This document shows, in pieces, positions 17,056 to 25,927 of a stretch of 41,060 bases of DNA; the stretch's first letter is position 1, and each line of letters starts with the position of its first letter. The stretch covers positions 1 through 41,060 of the forward strand of contig JAMDBW010000085.1 in NCBI GenBank assembly GCA_023487765.1, written 5' to 3'. A program made the position numbers and the translations under genes. Under the pieces are notes generated by a model that searched no databases, was not told the origin of the DNA, and was given only the letters and a program-made list of their open reading frames with translations. Origin of the DNA: Thermoplasmatota archaeon (lineage in GTDB: Archaea; Thermoplasmatota; Thermoplasmata; Thermoplasmatales; Thermoplasmataceae).

Positions 17056-17179
17056 ATGCATAAGATGCGCAAGACCCCTTGAGAAGTCCTTCGGTACCGC
17101 TGAAATAGAATGTGAATGCGGTTCAAGGGTATTCATCAAGGAAAGACCGGGTATTGAAAAGGTCATAATAGCCAGATAA
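17048..17179 (+). CDS. rpoP: RNA polymerase subunit P (Rpo12)
   Basis: This 43-residue protein begins [15 protein letters not shown]. It is below the usual length cut-off but matches the archaeal RpoP zinc ribbon, with CIRC first and a CEC pair second in place of the common CxxC. The tail [13 protein letters not shown] is typical. RpoP bridges polymerase assembly subunits. Its ATG overlaps the L37Ae stop, and pus10 follows after 25 bp. The prefoldin beta gene that often follows in other archaea is not here. Confidence 0.9.
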   Translation: MYKCIRCARPLEKSFGTAEIECECGSRVFIKERPGIEKVIIAR

Positions 17180-17184
17180 TAACC

Positions 17185-17203
17185 ATGAGTTCACCCCTTG
17201 CTA
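17185..17203 (+). other. First codons of pus10
   Basis: The ATG at 17185 is the best start of pus10: the coding region should be read as 17185-18357 (390 residues), because the first CxxC pair (Cys13/16) needs a residue stretch from this Met. Confidence 0.85.
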
Positions 17204-18357
17204 CCGGAACGAGAGGTATCTGCCTCAGATGTTTCGGCAGGGCCTTCGGCAAAGAGGGATCAGGTTTTACAAATCTGGAAAGGGGGAGTAATTTTCTTTC
17301 TTCTGGCGGAGATAAGCTGGAGCAGAACGGGTACGTTATAACTTCAGATGAAAAATGCAGTATTTGCAATGGTTTATTCCAGAATTTTGGCAAATACTAT
17401 GATATGATCTCGGCAGACCTCGGGAAAATAGAATTCAACACCATACTTGTCGGATCAACATTCGATCAGGATACATTACTGACAGAAGCCGCATTTCAGG
17501 AGATATTCGGGAATCGCGGTGAGAACATAAAGAGAGAGTTCAACAGGGAATTTGGCAAATACCTGAGCGATCGGACAGGCAAGGAAGCTGATCTGGTCGA
17601 ACCTGATCTCACTGTTTTAATGGACCTCAGATACGATTCCTACAAACTGCAGAACAGGAGTATCTTTGTTTACGGTACTTATAAGAAACTCAGGCGGGAC
17701 ATTCCACAGACCAGGTGGATACACAGGAGGGATACGGATGCTTCAGTGGAATCCATTATCGGAGAAATTTTCAGGGAATTGACAGAAAGCAGGAACTATT
17801 TTCTTCATGGTGCGGGAAGAGAGGACGTTGATGTCAGGATGCTGGGAAACGGCAGAGAATTCATCATCGAGTGCACCGATCCGGTAAGACGCTCAGTATC
17901 TCTGGATTTCCTGAAACAAACAGTCAACGAAGGAAAGCAGGGGGTTGAGATCGACGAGTTAAGGTTCGCAAACAAAAGCGACGTTGTCAGCATAAAGGGG
18001 AGCACCCATGACAAAAGCTACAGGGCCACGATAAAATTTACGGGTGCAGTCAATGCTGAACAACTCCGGTATGCTACAGAAAAATTGTCTGGAAAAGATA
18101 TTTATCAAAGAACACCATTAAGGGTATCCACCAGAAGGTCCGATCTCATCAGAAAAAAGGGCATAAGGAGTGTCTCTGTCGAGGAAATAGGCTCAGATAC
18201 AGCCATAATACGTATAAGGGCTGAAGCGGGAACATACATAAAGGAACTGGTTAACGGGGACGAAGGACGAACGGAACCCAGTCTCACGCAACTATACGGC
18301 GAACCTCTTCAGGTGAATTCCCTGGATGTGATATGGATACATAGGAACGGTGATTAA
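17204..18357 (+). CDS. pus10: tRNA pseudouridine synthase Pus10
   Basis: The reading frame is open from 17185 (ATG, 390 residues), and the true start may be that ATG; an ATG at 17185 immediately after rpoP is the most economical choice, and the interval given here begins a little inside it. The N-terminal part has two CxxC pairs (Cys13/16 and Cys58/61) that bind zinc next to a THUMP-like region. The catalytic domain has FLHGAGREDVDVRMLG (about 206-221) with the catalytic Asp, then FIIECTDPVR and a C-terminal TYIKELVNGDEGRTEPSL segment. Pus10 makes pseudouridine 54 and 55 in archaeal tRNA. It is followed directly by L21e. Confidence 0.9.
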
Positions 18358-18657
18358 ATGGTTAAGATGTCTCATGGCCCCAGAGCGGGCTCTAGAATGA
18401 AAATGACAAAGCGAGCTAAGGACAGAGGTTTACCTCCGGTTAACAGATTCATGAAAAGTTTTGAAGTTGGTGAACTTGCCGCTGTTGACATCGAATCCTC
18501 AATTCATAACGGGATGCCATACCATGGATTTCAGGGTCTGACCGGCAGGATCTCCGGTTCGCAGGGGAAATGTTATCTGCTTACCGTTAAAATCGGTGGC
18601 GTTCACAAGAAAGTCCTTGCTGCTGCAGTGCACCTCAAAAAAATAGAAGGGGTCTGA
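18358..18657 (+). CDS. rpl21e: Ribosomal protein L21e (eL21)
   Basis: The 99-residue protein starts MVKMSHGPRAGSRMKMTK and contains GMPYHGFQGLTGRISGSQG, the SH3-like barrel core of eL21. Its ATG follows the pus10 stop with no spacer. Its stop overlaps the rpoF ATG (TGATGA region). Confidence 0.95.
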   Translation: MVKMSHGPRAGSRMKMTKRAKDRGLPPVNRFMKSFEVGELAAVDIESSIHNGMPYHGFQGLTGRISGSQGKCYLLTVKIGGVHKKVLAAAVHLKKIEGV

Positions 18658-18962
18658 TGAAGAGCAGGTTTATCACAATACCTGAGGCTTTCGACGTACT
18701 CTCCAAGAAAAAGGAACACAATGAGAGCGAAGCGGACAGCCTCGGATATTGCGAAGCTTTCCTCAAATACAAACCCAAGGAAGCTCAGAAAGCGGTATCA
18801 GAACTCATCAAGAACTTCAAGATTCAGGAAAAAGTCGCTGTGAAGCTCGTAGACATCAAACCCAGGACCAAAGAAGAGATCACAAGCGTCGTATCAGGAT
18901 ACGGTATTATGCTTTCCGAGGAACATTTAAATAGCCTCGTCAGTTATTTTAATACCGAGTAA
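18657..18962 (+). CDS. rpoF: RNA polymerase subunit F (Rpo4)
   Basis: The 101-residue helical protein resembles archaeal Rpo4/Rpb4: FITIPEAFDVLSKK, a central coiled region ending KAVSELIKNFKIQEKVAVKL, and the HRDC-like end SGYGIMLSEEHLNSLVSYF. With Rpo7 it forms the stalk of RNA polymerase. The order L21e-rpoF-DUF655-ksgA is a widespread archaeal gene string. Confidence 0.93.
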   Translation: MKSRFITIPEAFDVLSKKKEHNESEADSLGYCEAFLKYKPKEAQKAVSELIKNFKIQEKVAVKLVDIKPRTKEEITSVVSGYGIMLSEEHLNSLVSYFNTE

Positions 18963-18963
18963 G

Positions 18964-18972
18964 GCGGAGGTA
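18964..18972 (+). promoter_or_regulatory. Shine-Dalgarno deciding the TTG start of DUF655
   Basis: The sequence GGCGGAGGT lies about 9 nt before the TTG and just after the rpoF stop, supporting the non-ATG start. Confidence 0.55.
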
Positions 18973-18980
18973 TTGTATTT

Positions 18981-19529
18981 TTGGAAGAATACGCTTACAT
19001 TTTGGACTACCTGCCACAAGGCAGGAGTGAGGATAAAGGCTATCACAAGACGCCATTAGCTCTGGCCATAGGGGAAACAGAATTCAAGCTTCTGGAAATC
19101 ATACCAAAAATGCAAGCCGTAATTACCATTGGTGACAGAATTTACATAGGAAAAGAACAGACAAAGAGAGACAAAGTAATGTCAGTTAAAAGGAGAATTT
19201 CCTATTCTGATCTCACAAACGCTGCCGCAAACGAACTGCCGTTCATTCTTGAGGCAGTTGTGGGACAAAGGGAACCAGATTTTGTGAAGTTCTTCAATCA
19301 GGCGGAATCAATAAACACCAGGCTGCATTCCCTTGAACTTCTTCCGGGTCTTGGCAACAAGACTATGTGGAGCATTATCGAAGAACGGAAAAAGAAGCCG
19401 TTTGACTCTTTCCATGATCTCACGGACAGGGTCAAGACAGTCCACAACCCTCAGAAGATGATCTCCAGCAGAATAGTCCAGGAACTTCAGGAACGATACG
19501 AGAAGCACAAGCTCTTTGTGGCACGATAG
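18981..19529 (+). CDS. DUF655 protein, nucleic-acid-binding
   Basis: The 182-residue archaeal DUF655 protein opens EEYAYILDYLPQG and continues with an OB-like N-terminal domain (IIPKMQAVITIGDRIYIG). A helix-hairpin-helix-like C-terminal half follows (LELLPGLGNKTMWSIIEER, then FDSFHDLTDRV). The function is not established; the gene order implies a role in ribosome or RNA metabolism. The start is TTG with GGCGGAGGT upstream. KsgA starts 3 bp after its stop. Confidence 0.9.
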   Translation: MEEYAYILDYLPQGRSEDKGYHKTPLALAIGETEFKLLEIIPKMQAVITIGDRIYIGKEQTKRDKVMSVKRRISYSDLTNAAANELPFILEAVVGQREPDFVKFFNQAESINTRLHSLELLPGLGNKTMWSIIEERKKKPFDSFHDLTDRVKTVHNPQKMISSRIVQELQERYEKHKLFVAR

Positions 19530-19531
19530 GC

Positions 19532-20290
19532 TTGTCTGGCGACGGTCTTTATTCAAGAAAGTACGGACAGGTAATTCTTAAGAACGCGAAAGTAGCCATG
19601 GGCGAGGTAAGGGATCTGAACCTTGACCCCGGATCACATGTTTTAGAGATAGGGCCCGGACCAGGGACGCTTACCGGTCATCTCCTCGAAAGAGGATATA
19701 AGGTAACAGCAGTAGAATCGGATCACAGGTTCGTCGAAGAACTGAAAATATTATTCACCGATGAAATCAAAGCCGGGAATCTTGTTCTCATAAAGGGGAA
19801 TATCATGGAATTCAGGTCCGGTTATTTTGATGGAATAATAGGGAATGTCCCCTATCACATTTCATCAGAAATAGTGTTCAGGCTGTCTGACTTTGATTTT
19901 AAGAGGGCCATACTTATGTTCCAGAAAGAATTTGCGGAACGCCTCACAGCAAAGGTCGGAACGAAATCATACTCAAGGCTTACGGTCAATGCCCAGCTCA
20001 GGTATAATGCAAAGATTGTAGGCAGAGTGTCAAGAAATTCTTTCTTCCCGGTCCCGGGGGTGGATTCGGCAATAGTCTCCATTGAGCTTAAAAAGGAGTT
20101 TCCGAATGAAAAAATACAGGCCGCTGACAAAATTTTTCAAAAGTTATTTTCAGCAAGAAGGAAAAAAATTTCCAGCACATTCAGGAATGTATCTCCCGAA
20201 TATGCCGATAAACGCCCGGGTGATCTAAGTCCGCTGGAACTCTATAATCTGGCGTTCACTGTTCTTCCCTATCCGGCCTCTGGCCCTTGA
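19532..20290 (+). CDS. ksgA: rRNA adenine dimethyltransferase KsgA/Dim1
   Basis: The 252-residue methyltransferase shows SAM-binding VLEIGPGPGTLTGHLLERG (about 37-55), the acidic motif AVESDH and the motif IV GIIGNVPYHISSEI, with Val where Leu is usual in NLPY. FFPVPGVDSAIVSI follows. It dimethylates two adjacent adenines in the helix 45 loop of 16S rRNA. The start is TTG. It ends the operon and overlaps the convergent slipin gene by 35 bp. Confidence 0.94.
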   Translation: MSGDGLYSRKYGQVILKNAKVAMGEVRDLNLDPGSHVLEIGPGPGTLTGHLLERGYKVTAVESDHRFVEELKILFTDEIKAGNLVLIKGNIMEFRSGYFDGIIGNVPYHISSEIVFRLSDFDFKRAILMFQKEFAERLTAKVGTKSYSRLTVNAQLRYNAKIVGRVSRNSFFPVPGVDSAIVSIELKKEFPNEKIQAADKIFQKLFSARRKKISSTFRNVSPEYADKRPGDLSPLELYNLAFTVLPYPASGP

Positions 20291-21077
20291 GGTTCTTGGC
20301 AACCTCGTTGAGCCCGACAACGGACATGGGAGAAACAGTTCCCGCAACCGGCGTGGTCATCGGTACCATCATAAGCGTGCCTTTTCCTTCAAGTCCGATT
20401 TCATACAGGATGTTCATCCATCTCAACTGGAATGCGGTCGGATTATTGGTGTACTGGTTTGCAGCATCAACCATCTTCTGGGCGGCCTCTACTTCAGCAA
20501 GTGCCAGTGTGACCCTTGATCTTCTCTCCCTCTCCGCCGAGGCCTGCCTCGACATGGCTTCCTGCAGATTCTGTGGTACGATCACATCCCTTATTTCGAC
20601 AGATGAAACTTTAATCCCCCATCCTTCCGTCTTTTCGTCTATAATTTCCCTCGCTGCCTCTCCTATTTTTTCCCTTTCCGAAAGAACCTCGTCAAACGAA
20701 CTCTTTCCAAGGACTTCCCTGAGGGTTGTCTGGGCGGAGTAGTTGGTTGCAGCGATATAGTTTTCCACGTTCAGCACAGCCTTCTGAGGATCGACAATCT
20801 GGAAATACATGACTGCGTCCACATTTATCGGCACATTATCCTTCGTGAAGGTGCTCTCAGTCTTGAACGACACCACCTGAATCCTCGTTGACAGTATCGG
20901 TGCTACCTTGCTTATCAAAGGCCACACGTATATTACACCGGGACCCTTCAGTTGCGTAAATCGACCAAGGGTGAATGTCGCTCCCCTTTCCCACTCCTTC
21001 AAAATATGGAGCCCGGAAAGGAGTATCATCAGTATAATCAGAAATATGATTATCAGAAAAATATCCAGACCACTCAT
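20256..21077 (-). CDS. Slipin/stomatin-like SPFH membrane protein
   Basis: The 273-residue protein has one N-terminal membrane helix (about 3-26), then an SPFH/band 7 domain (KEWERGATFTLGRFTQLKGP, DNVPINVDAVMYFQI, REVLGKSSFDEVLSERE), and a coiled-coil region (QASAERERRSRVTLALAEVEAA). Slipins form membrane-bound oligomers. Their usual partner, an NfeD-type protease, is not beside it. A TATA box 26 nt upstream indicates a leaderless mRNA. The C-terminus overlaps ksgA on the other strand. Confidence 0.9.
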   Translation of the reverse strand: MSGLDIFLIIIFLIILMILLSGLHILKEWERGATFTLGRFTQLKGPGVIYVWPLISKVAPILSTRIQVVSFKTESTFTKDNVPINVDAVMYFQIVDPQKAVLNVENYIAATNYSAQTTLREVLGKSSFDEVLSEREKIGEAAREIIDEKTEGWGIKVSSVEIRDVIVPQNLQEAMSRQASAERERRSRVTLALAEVEAAQKMVDAANQYTNNPTAFQLRWMNILYEIGLEGKGTLMMVPMTTPVAGTVSPMSVVGLNEVAKNLKGQRPDREEQ

Positions 21078-21095
21078 AGGTGTGTATTACCCTGA

Positions 21096-21107
21096 GCTTA
21101 TAAATAG
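21096..21107 (-). promoter_or_regulatory. TATA box of slipin gene
   Basis: The minus strand reads CTATTTATAAGC, centred 25-26 nt before the ATG at 21077, so the transcript should begin at or next to the start codon. Confidence 0.65.
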
Positions 21108-21265
21108 ATTTCCAGAACAAATGGTATTCAATCAGGTGCAGGCAGATTTGAACTACATATTCCTCGGGGTATCAAGATATTCCTTCACTGGTTTCCTTGC
21201 GACTTCCACTAGTGTTTCGTCCTGTTCTTCCGTTCATATTTACGGGAACGACCTCCTCAACGAGG

Positions 21266-22561
21266 TCATGAGCCATTTGCAGCTATTTTCAGAGGTTTGT
21301 ATGAAGTGAAAACCACTGATCCAAGGAAGTAGATAAGCCCGACCACTACAAATATTATCATTCCCTCAGTGTATGCATTTGTCAGGGAGACTGTTATGCC
21401 GAACAATAATGGAAGGACTATTCCCCAGAGCGTTTCCCAGAAGCCTATGTGCCCGCCGAACTGGCCGGCGTGTCTGGACGGTACGAGAAATGAACTCACC
21501 GCCCACTGAATGCCGGACCATCTCAGAAAGAAGAAAGTCACTATCAGTATCTCTATTGCCATTCCGGCAGAGTTTGCGTATATGGTTCCCAGCAGCCCGA
21601 GTGTCACTCCTATGGAACTTACTGCAAATCCCGTTTTCATACCCACATTAGGGCCCCTGGTCCTGTTGAGGTGATCTATTATGAAACCTCCTGCTATTTC
21701 TCCGACAAAGCCGGAACTCCAGATAATTGCGGTATAGATCAGTGTATAGGTGAGAGACACATGCCTCGCATAGCTCAGGTAAAGCGGGAGCCATGTGAAA
21801 AGGCCGAAGAAGACGCCTGCCTGTGCCCCAAGTCCGATCATCGTTCCCCAGTAGCTGCGATGGACAAACCATTCAGCTGAACTTATTTTTACCTGATCTA
21901 CTGACTTATCCTGATTATTTCGTATATACTCAAGCTCTTCTTTTGATATTTTCGGGTGTTTTTCCGGGGAATCATAAAGTACCCTGCCAAGAAGAACAGA
22001 TACAATTACGGTCAGGATACCACTCAACAGGAGACCCACCCTCCACGCCTGTGAACTGGGGATTATGGAGACAAGGCCGACCATCAATACCGAACCGAGA
22101 ATAATGCCCATGTTTACGCCAGAATCAGATATTGTGCCGCCCCTGGCTTTTTCTCCCCTGGGCAACCATTCTGCCGTCACTTTTGTCACGCCCGGAAAGC
22201 CCACGGCTTCTGTAACGCCCAGAAGAACACGTGTTGCCGCCAGGAACGTCGAACTTATGGCAGCGGCAGTCACGGTCTGAACGGCTCCCCATGCCAGGGA
22301 AAGACGGCTGAAAGCCTTCCTGGGGCCGTACTTGTCCAGAATGTACCCGGACACTGGATTCATGATCAGGTAACCGTAAGTGAATCCGCTTCCGATAATT
22401 GCGATCAATATCGGGGTGAGACTGAACTCGCCCTTGAGGATCGGCAGCGAGACCGTAATTATGCCGCGATCCACGTAGTCCATGACTATCAGGATAAATA
22501 CCAAAATGACAATTGTCCATCTTACATTTCCAGCAGGTTTCGGTGCACTGTCGTCGCCCAC
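21266..22561 (-). CDS. Major facilitator superfamily transporter, anion:cation symporter type
   Basis: The 431-residue protein has about 12 membrane helices with a central cytosolic loop (SKEELEYIRNNQ). The MFS motif between helices 2 and 3 reads GYILDKYGPRKAF, and FGITVSLTNAYTEG lies near the end. The early MDYVDRGIITVSLPIL and GVTEAVGFPGVTKVTAEW resemble the anion:cation symporter group that takes up sugar acids or similar organic anions. The substrate cannot be named. The start is GTG, with a TATA box 24-26 nt upstream, so it is probably leaderless. Confidence 0.85.
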   Translation of the reverse strand: MGDDSAPKPAGNVRWTIVILVFILIVMDYVDRGIITVSLPILKGEFSLTPILIAIIGSGFTYGYLIMNPVSGYILDKYGPRKAFSRLSLAWGAVQTVTAAAISSTFLAATRVLLGVTEAVGFPGVTKVTAEWLPRGEKARGGTISDSGVNMGIILGSVLMVGLVSIIPSSQAWRVGLLLSGILTVIVSVLLGRVLYDSPEKHPKISKEELEYIRNNQDKSVDQVKISSAEWFVHRSYWGTMIGLGAQAGVFFGLFTWLPLYLSYARHVSLTYTLIYTAIIWSSGFVGEIAGGFIIDHLNRTRGPNVGMKTGFAVSSIGVTLGLLGTIYANSAGMAIEILIVTFFFLRWSGIQWAVSSFLVPSRHAGQFGGHIGFWETLWGIVLPLLFGITVSLTNAYTEGMIIFVVVGLIYFLGSVVFTSYKPLKIAANGS

Positions 22562-22578
22562 GCATGTATAATGCCGAG

Positions 22579-22590
22579 GTTATATATCAT
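22579..22590 (-). promoter_or_regulatory. TATA box of MFS gene
   Basis: The minus strand reads ATGATATATAAC about 24-26 nt ahead of the GTG at 22561, which supports that start. Confidence 0.55.
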
Positions 22591-22754
22591 TAATCTCTAA
22601 TTACCCGGGCTATTTCCAGACTACATTCTCCACAAGCAATAGTTGATACCCGGGAAATTATTAAGATAAATGTTGCTGGAAACGCATGACCCCCTCAAGG
22701 CAATAATGGTGAAAGAACGTTTAAATTAATTATCTGATACCAGTAAGATAATTG

Positions 22755-23417
22755 ATGGATTTCAGGGCTCGCATTGTTTCGTGGACCGATGTGGAAAAAT
22801 GGTGCAGCAGTATCAGGGACCAGATCATTGACGGGTTCGTTCCGGATATGATAATAGGTCTGTCAAGAGGCGGGCTGGTTCCTGCCAGAATCCTTTCAGA
22901 TACTCTCTGGATCAAGGACCTGATATCAATCAAGACTGAACACTGGGGTATAACTGCTACAAAAAGCGGAAAGGCCATTTTGCGTGACCCGGGAAAGCTG
23001 AATCTTAACGGGCGTAAAGTGCTCATAGTGGATGATATCACAGATACCGGACAGAGCATGAAACTTGCCTACGATTTTGTAAAGAGCCAGGAACCGGCAG
23101 AGGTAAGGACCGCCACAATGCTCCACATCACGCGTTCGAGTTTCATACCGGATTTCTACGGAGAACTGGTCGAACAGAAAAACTGGGCCTGGTTTATTTT
23201 TCCATGGAATGTGTACGAGGATCTGGACAATCTTTTTTCAAAAGTGATGAATGGAAGAGCCAGCTTACAGGAGCTAAAGACACTTCTCCTGGAAAACTTT
23301 GACCTGAAAGTTGAAGATTCACTTCTGGAAACCGTCATCAATGACTTCGTGAAAGCCGGAAGAATGGCATCGGATTCCGGAGTATACAGCAAGGAAAAAA
23401 TAACCTCGATTCAGTAG
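22755..23417 (+). CDS. Purine-type phosphoribosyltransferase
   Basis: The 220-residue protein has the type I phosphoribosyltransferase fold: MIIGLSRGGLVPARILSD early and the PRPP loop VLIVDDITDTGQSMKLA (about 94-110). WAWFIFPWNVYED is typical of xanthine/hypoxanthine-guanine transferases of the COG2236 type. It probably salvages purine bases using PRPP. I choose the ATG at 22755 over the TTG at 22752. A C-terminal helical extension of about 60 residues is longer than in minimal family members. It overlaps the convergent carbamate kinase gene by 7 bp. Confidence 0.85.
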   Translation: MDFRARIVSWTDVEKWCSSIRDQIIDGFVPDMIIGLSRGGLVPARILSDTLWIKDLISIKTEHWGITATKSGKAILRDPGKLNLNGRKVLIVDDITDTGQSMKLAYDFVKSQEPAEVRTATMLHITRSSFIPDFYGELVEQKNWAWFIFPWNVYEDLDNLFSKVMNGRASLQELKTLLLENFDLKVEDSLLETVINDFVKAGRMASDSGVYSKEKITSIQ

Positions 23418-24340
23418 ACAACAGTCCCTGCTTCTTCAGCTATGACTCTGCCGGCATCATCAAGAGACCCTATCACCGCTTTCTTGCCGGTCTTTCTTAC
23501 AAAGTCAAGCACCGCCATGACCTTTGGCTCCATGCTTCCGCTTGGAAATGACCCGTTTGCCAGAAGTTCACCCAGTTTCTCATGGCTGATCCTGTGAAGT
23601 CCCTCCTCTGTTTTTTTACCGAAATCCCTGAAAATGTTGCTTACGTCGGTAAGGATGACAAACCTGTCCACTTCCAGTATGGTGGCTATCAGGGATGATG
23701 CCAGGTCTTTGTCAATCACGGCATCCACGCCGACAAATCCTCCCGGAGTCTTCACTACGGGGATACCTCCGCCTCCAACGCAGATCGGCATGAAACCGTC
23801 ATTGAGCATGCTGAAGATCGCGGACCTTTCAACAATATCTACCGGCACCGGTGACGGAACCAGCCTTCGCAGCCCCTTTCCATTTTCCTCCCGCATTACC
23901 CAGTCCTTTTCCCTGGAAAGTCTCTCAGAGGCCTGCCTGTCATAGTAAGGACCAATTGGCTTGCTCGGGTTCCTGAAGGCAGGGTCATCCGGACTGACAA
24001 CGGTTCTGGTCATTAGCACTACCCCTTCCTTGGAGATACCCTTTTTAATTCTTATATCATCATACGCGTTGAGCAGTATCTCCCCTATGAGCCCCTGAGA
24101 CATCGAACCGCATGCATGCAACGGCATCGGACTGGTAACACCGCCCGACAGCTCATTCTGCAGAAGTATATTGCCAACCTGCGGCCCGTTGCCGTGGGTA
24201 ATTATTACATCATTTTCCAGTATCGTGTCTGAAATTTTTGCGAACGCCTCTCTGGCGCGGATCAATTGGGCCCCGAAAGTGGAATCATCTCCATTCCTGA
24301 GAAGTGCATTTCCTCCAAAGGCTATTAGAATCTTCTGCAT
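23411..24340 (-). CDS. arcC: Carbamate kinase
   Basis: The 309-residue amino-acid-kinase-fold protein shows ILIAFGGNALLRNGD at the start, VIITHGNGPQVGNILLQNE, VGGGGIPVV, GVDAVIDKDLASSLIA and SGSMEPKVMAVLDFV. It interconverts carbamoyl phosphate plus ADP with carbamate plus ATP. No arginine deiminase or ornithine transcarbamylase gene is next to it. The start is the ATG at 24340 rather than the GTG at 24349. Confidence 0.94.
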   Translation of the reverse strand: MQKILIAFGGNALLRNGDDSTFGAQLIRAREAFAKISDTILENDVIITHGNGPQVGNILLQNELSGGVTSPMPLHACGSMSQGLIGEILLNAYDDIRIKKGISKEGVVLMTRTVVSPDDPAFRNPSKPIGPYYDRQASERLSREKDWVMREENGKGLRRLVPSPVPVDIVERSAIFSMLNDGFMPICVGGGGIPVVKTPGGFVGVDAVIDKDLASSLIATILEVDRFVILTDVSNIFRDFGKKTEEGLHRISHEKLGELLANGSFPSGSMEPKVMAVLDFVRKTGKKAVIGSLDDAGRVIAEEAGTVVY

Positions 24341-24447
24341 ATTTACCACGGAGAGAAACCTCTAATGCTTAATGCATATTTAATTTAGATGTCTGAATAT
24401 TTTCCGGGAAGCGAAAAGAAATTCTCATATGGCGACATAAGGTAATC

Positions 24448-25263
24448 ATGAAGCTAGTTGTCGCACACACACCTGACCCTGACGATTCGTTCATGTTCTA
24501 CGGAATGTTTGAAAATAAGATCAAATGCGCTTTCCAGTATGATCAGGTCGTAAAGGACATAGAAACCCTCAACAGGGAAGCTCCCGGGGAATTATATGAC
24601 GTGACGGCAATTTCTGCCAACGGTTATGCCATGGTTCACGACAAATATTTTCTGACCTCTTCCGGCGCCAGTTTCGGACTCACCTACGGTCCGGCGGTTG
24701 TCGCTGCAAAAGACATCGATCTGGAGAAGGCCGTGGTAGCGATTCCAGGCAAATTCACTTCAGCTTACCTTCTTTACAGAATGTTTGCTCCACAGCCCAA
24801 GGAATTCAGGGAAGTCCGGTTTGATCTCATACCTGATGCCGTTCTGTCAGGGGAAGTCGATGCAGGTATCCTCATTCATGACGAGCAGCTGACTTTCCAG
24901 AACAAGGGCCTGAAAAAGGTTCTCGATCTTTACGAGGAATGGAAAAAATATGCAGGAGACCTGCCTGTGCCTCTTGGTTTCAATGCTATAAAGCGTTCTC
25001 TGGGCCGGGAGATCTCGCTGAAATACAAAACCGACTTTGAAAATTCGATCAAATATTCCATGGAAAACGAGGATGCAGCAGTGAAATATTCGCTTAAATA
25101 TGCACGGTATTCAGACATGGAACTTGAGAGAAAATTCATCAGGATGTATGTAAACCCGCTTTCAATAGACTTCGGGGAAAAAGGCAGGAAATCACTGGAA
25201 TTGTATTACGACAGGGCAGTGAGGATGAATCTCATCAAGCCTTTCAGGCTGGAAATAATCTAG
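24448..25263 (+). CDS. mqnD: MqnD-type 1,4-dihydroxy-6-naphthoate synthase (futalosine pathway)
   Basis: The 271-residue periplasmic-binding-fold protein lacks a signal peptide. It shows HTPDPDDSFMFYGMFENK, ISANGYAMVHDKYFLTSSGA, VAIPGKFTSAYLLYRMF and AGILIHDEQLTFQNKGLK. MqnD releases the naphthoate unit from cyclic dehypoxanthine futalosine in menaquinone synthesis. Thermoplasma relatives contain thermoplasmaquinone and menaquinone. No other mqn gene is in the window. Its stop overlaps that of the convergent NicO-like gene by 4 bp. Confidence 0.85.
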   Translation: MKLVVAHTPDPDDSFMFYGMFENKIKCAFQYDQVVKDIETLNREAPGELYDVTAISANGYAMVHDKYFLTSSGASFGLTYGPAVVAAKDIDLEKAVVAIPGKFTSAYLLYRMFAPQPKEFREVRFDLIPDAVLSGEVDAGILIHDEQLTFQNKGLKKVLDLYEEWKKYAGDLPVPLGFNAIKRSLGREISLKYKTDFENSIKYSMENEDAAVKYSLKYARYSDMELERKFIRMYVNPLSIDFGEKGRKSLELYYDRAVRMNLIKPFRLEII

Positions 25264-25847
25264 ACAAATTCAATCATCACTGCTGTAAGAATCAGGACAG
25301 CACCGATCAGGTAATCCATGTATTTTGGCGGCATTTTCGCGATAATTTTTCCCATTCCCCTTGCAGCCAGAAATATCATGAGGCACAGGAAAAGCGTGCT
25401 GAGCAATGCAAATGCCAGAAGAATAGTTACGATATCATAGGTACTGAGTGAATACCCGGTTATGAGGATAGGTATGAGCGCCAGATCAGGAAAAATTCCT
25501 ACCGAAAGGGCTGAATTTTCTGGTATCGAAGTGTCTCTGCTACCCTCCCTGTATCCATTGATTATGAAATACAGTCCGACTATTATCAGGAGAATCTGTC
25601 CAGCAAGAACCAGATAAGAAATATATATGTGAATCAGCGTAAGGCCGAGATAAAAAACGGCACCTGCAACAAGGATAGATGTCCCTGCGTGTCCGAAACC
25701 CAGTGCGGTCGAGAGGGCATATTTCTTCCTTCTGGAATATCCCCTTCCTGAGGATATAACTGAAAGGGGGAGCCAGTGATCCGGTGCGATCATATGCAGC
25801 ATTGCAACGCTGGAAGCAACTGCAAGCAGTATCAGAAACAATGCCAC
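25260..25847 (-). CDS. NicO/UreH-like membrane metal transporter
   Basis: The 195-residue protein has about six membrane helices. Helix 1 holds HMIAPDHWLPLSV, which matches the HxxxPDH-type metal motif of the NicO/RcnA and UreH-like families, and the next holds ALGFGHAGTSI. This predicts nickel or cobalt movement across the membrane; a cytochrome or thiol assembly role is possible for related families. It lies 80 bp downstream of the orphan gene at 25928-26515 on the same strand. Confidence 0.55.
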   Translation of the reverse strand: MALFLILLAVASSVAMLHMIAPDHWLPLSVISSGRGYSRRKKYALSTALGFGHAGTSILVAGAVFYLGLTLIHIYISYLVLAGQILLIIVGLYFIINGYREGSRDTSIPENSALSVGIFPDLALIPILITGYSLSTYDIVTILLAFALLSTLFLCLMIFLAARGMGKIIAKMPPKYMDYLIGAVLILTAVMIEFV

Positions 25848-25927
25848 TCTTCCAAATATGGTATCTGTATTTATTGCTTGTCAGGAATTCAGGCATTCGA
25901 GCACAAAAATATGGCCATATGCCCTGG

